Assembly: GCF_001625215.2 (NCBI RefSeq)
Contig: NC_030387.2
Span: 6,228,501-6,292,500 of the forward strand
Length of the DNA: 64,000 bases
Direction of reading: 5' to 3'
Source: Daucus carota subsp. sativus
Taxonomy: Eukaryota > Streptophyta > Magnoliopsida > Apiales > Apiaceae
In this document: positions 59,502-64,000 of the stretch, one piece after another
Layout of the letters: each line of letters opens with the position of its first letter
Position numbering within the stretch: position 1 is the first letter of the stretch
Made by a program: the position numbers and the translations under genes
Notes under the pieces: model-generated
Told to the model about the DNA's origin: nothing
Seen by the model: only the letters and a program-made list of their open reading frames with translations
Database searches by the model: none

Positions 59502-62500
59502 ATTCTAATGCGCGCCATCTCAAATTCACCATTAAAAGACTATAACTTTTGGTGGTCTCTTTCAGATACAAAGTATGCTGGAACTGCATTATTTGTGAAG
59601 AAGTGTTTCAATCCAAAGGTCTCTTTCTCTCTTAATCAAACAGGTATAGTACTACAGTAAATTTACGTATTAATGTAACACATGATACATATTTCCACGT
59701 GTTGTGGTCTGCTGAACTACTTCCATTTCATTGCTATTGTATACATGTCTGGAGAAGTAGAGTTCCTCTTTTATATAACCTCCAATAATAAGGGATATAG
59801 GGTCTGTTTGGGAGTGCTGTTAAAAATTGTTAAAAATTTCTTTGTTGTCAGAAAAAGTGCTGGTAAAAAAAGTGATGTTGTAGAAATCAGATAACTGTTT
59901 GGTAATTTTTTTTAATATATGCTTATTTTGAGTTGTAATATGAAAAGATAATGTTTTTCGTGAGGTTTAATGGTAAAATCTGTAACTGTTTCACGCAAAA
60001 GCTGAAAAGCAGCTTTTTCCAAAAGCATGGGAGGACATGCTTTTTCTAAAAGCAGCTTTTCAACTAAAAGCTGATATTCGGAAAAGCTACTTTTGGATTT
60101 ACCAAATAGTTTTTCACCTGATTTTTAGCGAACAGCAACGCCAAATAGTACCATAGAGACTGCAATATCCAGTTCTATAAATTTTTAGTTGCATCTCTAG
60201 TTGAGTTTACTAAGGATGCGAAAAACATTACGGTGTTGTGCTAATGAGGGGTATAGTATAGGATCCTGCAGTGTGTTCATGTCAGTTTGTTTTTAATAAG
60301 GAAATCCACTCGTCTATAATTACAAAATGCAAAAGGGAATGAGACTTTACTTCTCATGAATGCACGTCTTCTTTTGCTTGCATCTACATTCAATTGATTC
60401 CCCTAAATAATTTTTATGTCCTAGACTGGCTTCTAGGTAACGACCTTAAAAATGTTCTTTGGGAACAAAAAGGAACTAGAAGGTGCTTTCATTATGTGGG
60501 TTGGATTGTGGAAGACGATTAATAACTTGTGGACTATAAGCAAACTAATTTTATCTAAAATAATTTTATAATCCGCAAGTTCCTATCATTTTTTATATTA
60601 TATAGCCTGCTAAATTGTCTTCCTTTGACCTTTGTGTATCTGCAATCTGATTTGGCTGGCTGCACTTTTGTGCAATGGCTCATGGGCATCATAGAGCTAT
60701 CTAAAATGTAAACTGCTGCTACCAAATTGTTAGGAAACGGCTTTCATTTTAGAAATTCAGTGACTAATTATGTTCTTCTCTAAAGTAGTTACCATAAATT
60801 GCACTCAAGTAACCCTAGAGCATTATACACTTTCTTTTAATATTCCAACTATTTCCATTGAAAACTGGGAGAATTTGAATTTATAAATGTATCTTTATAG
60901 GTTCAAAGCACGAACCTGATGGCCGGGTTATTCTAGCTGAATTTGAATCCTTTCGTTTGTTAAATACGTATGTGCCAAACAATGGTTGGAAAGATGAGGA
61001 AACCTCATTTCAGAGGAGAAGGAAATGGGATCAGCGAATGCTAGACTTTGTTTTGCAAAATTTGGATAAACCCCTTATCTGGTGTGGGGACCTTAATGTA
61101 AGGTATGTTTTCTTTTTTAGCTCGTGTTATTCTCTAATTGCTTAGTTCCGCAATTTTATTTTTGTTTCTGAATGTTTACCAAGAACTCTATTGATTTAGT
61201 TAGTGGGAACTGGGCATATTATGCTGTAGAGTTTCTTTGCAAAACACACAATGCATATACGTGCAAGAATTACTGATTAATGAAATAAGACTTTTAGTTT
61301 TGCAGACTTTGTAAGTTAAACAAGACCTGAAAAACCAATCCAACTTTAAAAGACTTTAAGAAAGCCAACTCACAGTACTACAGTAGGACAAAGCAGCTGT
61401 ACAGTGGCGGAGCCAGAGCTTATCACCAGGGAGGGCTCCAAGAGGAATCGAACGCGGCTCTCCGTGATAGTATACCCCAATTTGTACCAACTGATCTACA
61501 GGTCACTTGTAATTATATATTATATAATATGTATTTATAATTTTTCATGTTTCATTTTATTGCAATATTCTTGAATATTGTTATTGTATAAGTAAATACT
61601 CACTGAGTTTAGTTTCCATTTCTAAGAGAACAGCGCAGAATTACTTATTATCCTTTATTAACCTGTTTTACTTCTGGCATTTGTAGCCATGAAGAGACTG
61701 ATGTGAGTCATCCAGAATTTTTTAGCTCGGCCAAGCTCAATGCTTATACTCCACCAAATAAAGAGGTGCTTGTTCATTATATGCTTTCTGTGCAGTTTAA
61801 TCACTTTTACATATTGTCTTTTGTTTATGTAGCTATAAAAGATTTATTGCCAGAGACTGGTTCTTTAATCTCCTTGAACTACGTATGTTGCTCTCATGAA
61901 AACCTGGGTTTGGTAGCACTCCGTTCCTTACAAAATTAGTAGGAAGCTTATGCCATTTATATGACATGATTCATCTTATCAAGATTGATTCTAGTTTAAA
62001 TTTTATTGTAAATTTTACTATGATGTTGGTTGAATAAAGACGTTCTTAAACCATAATTTCAAGGTGACCTGTGTATTCATGAATAGATATGGAATGAGTT
62101 TTCATATAATGCTAGTTGTAAAAATACATAATTAAATTACAAGACTTGTGTTTCTTGTAAATAGTATTAATATTGTATTTCTCTATGAAGAGTATTTTCA
62201 TCTCCCAAAACTCCAATATGCTCATCTTTATCAAATAAGGTAAGAGCATACTGTGATTTTACAATTAAATGATGGAGTGATACTGGTTAAACAATTGTGA
62301 TCAATACTTTAAATATCTTAGCTCTTTCGAGAGTATATGCCATTTACACTTTTAAATTTCCAACTTTTAAGTTACAGGATATTCCTCTCTGATTGTGCAG
62401 GACTGTGGGCAACCTGGATTTACATTGTCTGAGAGGAAGCGTTTTGGTGCGATATTAAAGCAGTATGTAACCCCTTTTTTATTGTAGAGTAACCTGTTGC

Positions 62501-63421
62501 TGTTTTATTCAAATATCCCTGGCCATCTTAAAATAGGTGATCTTTAATCATTATGCATATAAAGTTTGAATTTTTCATTCCGTCAATTCTGCTTCAGGCG
62601 AAAACTTCTAGATGCCTACAGAGTCCTACATGAGGACAAAGGTATGGAGCGTGGCTTCTCTTGGTCAGGAAACCTTGTGGGGAAGTAAGTTTTTCTCGAT
62701 GTCTTAACATTTGTGTATGCTGTAAATCCTTCATTTGGAAATCACATCTTTGATAAGAGTACAAATCTTTGAGGGGAGAATGCTTGGCCGCCTGCAGGGA
62801 TTCCAAGTATACCTCAGTTGGCTAGTCATAACTTTTTTATGAAGAAAGATTTTATTTGCAAATCACATCTTTGATAGATTTTATGTAAATAATGAACTGC
62901 TGACTTTGCATTTCTTGCAGATATCGTGGAAAAAGGATAAGGATAGACTACTTCATTGTTTCAGAAACGCTCAAGGACAGAATTGTTGCATGCGAGATGC
63001 ATGGAAAGGGGATCGAGTTACAGGGTAATATAACTTTTATAGTTTATATAGAAATATACTTTAATCTTAAAACTAATTACTAAATACATCAAAATTGCCA
63101 CGGCGGTGGTAAGGAGAGCCATGATGTCATGACAATAATGTGGAGTCGTGAGATTGGATAGTAGTTAATAATTGCAGTTTCCCAGAGTTTGCACTGCAGT
63201 CTGCAGGGTAATTTTTTTATTTTTTTTTTGGAAGGCGGAGTAACCCTAATAACCTTTTTGTTGCTATATACATCCATCTATTCCCGCTGCCTGCTGCCTT
63301 CTGTTTAAATATATTTCTCTTATATGTTTTGGTTGAATTTTACGCAGGTTTCTGTGGAAGTGATCATTGTCTTGTATCGCTCAAGCTTTCAGAAACGGAC
63401 TCCAATTCAGACCAATGCTAA
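59502..63421 (+). CDS. APE1L-type AP endonuclease, 5' exons absent from the window
   Basis: Base-excision repair AP endonuclease / 3'-phosphodiesterase (exonuclease III family). Seven exons: 59502-59643, 60901-61102, 61687-61765, 62401-62462, 62598-62684, 62921-63024, 63348-63421, all GT-AG and in one frame of 750 nt (249 residues plus TAA). The wording follows Arabidopsis APE1L closely: FWWSLSDTKYAGTALFVKK, SKHEPDGRVILAEFESFRLL, NTYVPNNGWKDEE, the catalytic CGDLNV (Asp, Asn), SHEETDVSHPEFF, DCGQPGFTLSE, IDYFIVSE and GSDHC (Asp-His pair). The N-terminal third, with the conserved Asn (WNANS-type) and metal-binding Glu (QEVR-type), should lie upstream, but no such exon appears back to the C2 gene on the same strand. 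The copy is probably 5'-truncated. It would lack part of the active site unless upstream exons exist beyond the neighbouring gene, which is unlikely. Confidence 0.9.
59796..60152. mobile_element. PIF/Harbinger-like MITE, family C (AP endonuclease intron)
   Basis: Left gggtctgtttgggagtgctg and right aacagcaacgccaaatagta are inverted ends, with ATA on both sides. Inner aaaagctgaaaagcagcttt and gaaatcagataactgtttgg words match the copies at 27648 (inverted) and 44191. Confidence 0.7.
61400..61505. mobile_element. Retroelement/DNA-element scar with cagtggcggagccag word
   Basis: cagtggcggagccagag is a widespread plant repeat terminus. A tRNA-like stretch follows on the opposite sense (tcgaacgcggctc, accaactgatctacaggt). 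It lies in an intron of the AP endonuclease gene. Ends uncertain. Confidence 0.4.
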
Positions 63422-63871
63422 GCATTTGACATACCGGGATCATTGCTACTCTTGTGTTTGTATTGTCAAACCATCAAGGCATCAATTTATTTAAGTTGAA
63501 CTTTCGATGTATTTTCAAACACATTTGTCTGTACATCATGACAATTAGAGACAAAATCAATATAGTTTTAAATATCAGTTTTTGTTAATTTACATATATT
63601 TATCCAACATTCTTCGGTGCTCGTCGCAAGACATAGCCCTTTTTTTCTCGATGACACCATCAGCTAAGATTTTTTGGTGAATGTTATGTGAAATACTCTG
63701 CAACCTTTCAATGCAAATAATACCCGTTCGATCACTACTCTGTAAGAGTTAAGTTCTATGAGGTACACAAAAACATTGGAGTATTGGAGTACGAGTTACA
63801 AATTTTTAATTTAATCAAAAATAATATCTTTCATTATCCAAATATTTATGTAATTTATCATTTATAAGTTG
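63422..63871. other. AP endonuclease 3' flank
   Basis: Presumed 3'UTR and intergenic DNA. No other gene recognised. Confidence 0.5.
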
Positions 63872-64000
63872 TACTCCCTCCGTCCCACTTTGTATGAGCT
63901 GGTTTGATTTTCACGGAGATTAAGAAAAAAGTAGTAAATGTAGTTGAAAAGTGGGTAAAGTGGTGAGACCTGTCAATATTTAATAATAGATTTGAGATGG
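63872..64000. mobile_element. Stowaway-like MITE, cut by window end
   Basis: Starts gtactccctccgtcccact. Its interior (gtagttgaaaagtgggtaaa, gtcaatatttaataatagat) is the inverted equivalent of the interior of 23231-23511, so the two belong to one family. The right end lies outside the window. Confidence 0.75.

Noticed and set aside
1..64000. tRNA, rRNA, CRISPR or bacterial-type operon features
   Set aside because: Nothing with a complete tRNA fold or rRNA word was seen. The window is plant nuclear DNA, so prokaryotic feature types do not apply.

Overview
This 64 kb window is nuclear DNA of a flowering plant, almost certainly a eudicot. The evidence is AT-rich intergenic and intronic sequence, multi-exon genes with GT-AG introns, a class XI myosin, an ALOG gene, an AP2/ERF gene, and many plant MITEs and retroelement scars. 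I cannot name the species. An Apiaceae-like genome is only a guess.

Layout from left to right. (1) 962-17927 (+): a class XI myosin, closest by eye to the XI-1/MYA1 type. It has 36 visible exons and lacks only its first exon(s), which lie left of the window. A 4.5 kb intron is loaded with MITEs. (2) 18-26 kb: a transposon graveyard holding a SINE-like insertion with a clear target duplication, an LTR-element 5' scar, a large inverted duplication of a plant-mobile-domain-like gene fragment, and several Stowaway-like MITEs. (3) 26276-36040 (+): a complete 10-exon gene for inositol phosphorylceramide glucuronosyltransferase (IPUT1/PGSIP6). (4) 36592-37137 (-): an intronless ERF1B-like AP2/ERF factor, convergent with IPUT1. 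Its last codons are copied in tandem past its stop. (5) 39.2-39.9 kb: a large fold-back element. (6) 41555-42031 (+): an intronless ALOG/LSH gene. (7) 42-46.9 kb: MITEs, a ~175 bp tandem repeat, and an unusual array of short palindromes next to a TATA box. (8) 47317-49370 (+): a repeat-rich, JASON-like protein gene with a probable splice-acceptor shift at its last exon. (9) 49971-52256 (+): an intronless C2-domain protein with a long GENSG-type repeat tail, followed by a tandem, headless pseudogene copy (53757-55270). The duplication breakpoint falls in a Ty1-copia remnant. (10) 56.0-59.4 kb: the copia gag/LTR remnant, fold-back elements and low-complexity DNA. (11) 59502-63421 (+): the 3' seven exons of an APE1L-type AP endonuclease. 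The 5' half is not found in the sequence upstream. (12) A Stowaway-like MITE runs off the right end.

The genes do not form a functional cluster. They cover actin-based transport, sphingolipid glycosylation, ethylene/jasmonate-type transcription, organ-boundary development, a possible meiosis-related protein, a C2 lipid-binding-type protein and base-excision repair. The more unusual content is structural: repeat-generated promoters, leaders and 3' ends, and duplication- or transposon-linked gene truncations. All exon boundaries were read by eye from reading frame, GT-AG sites and remembered family patterns. No alignment or database search was run.
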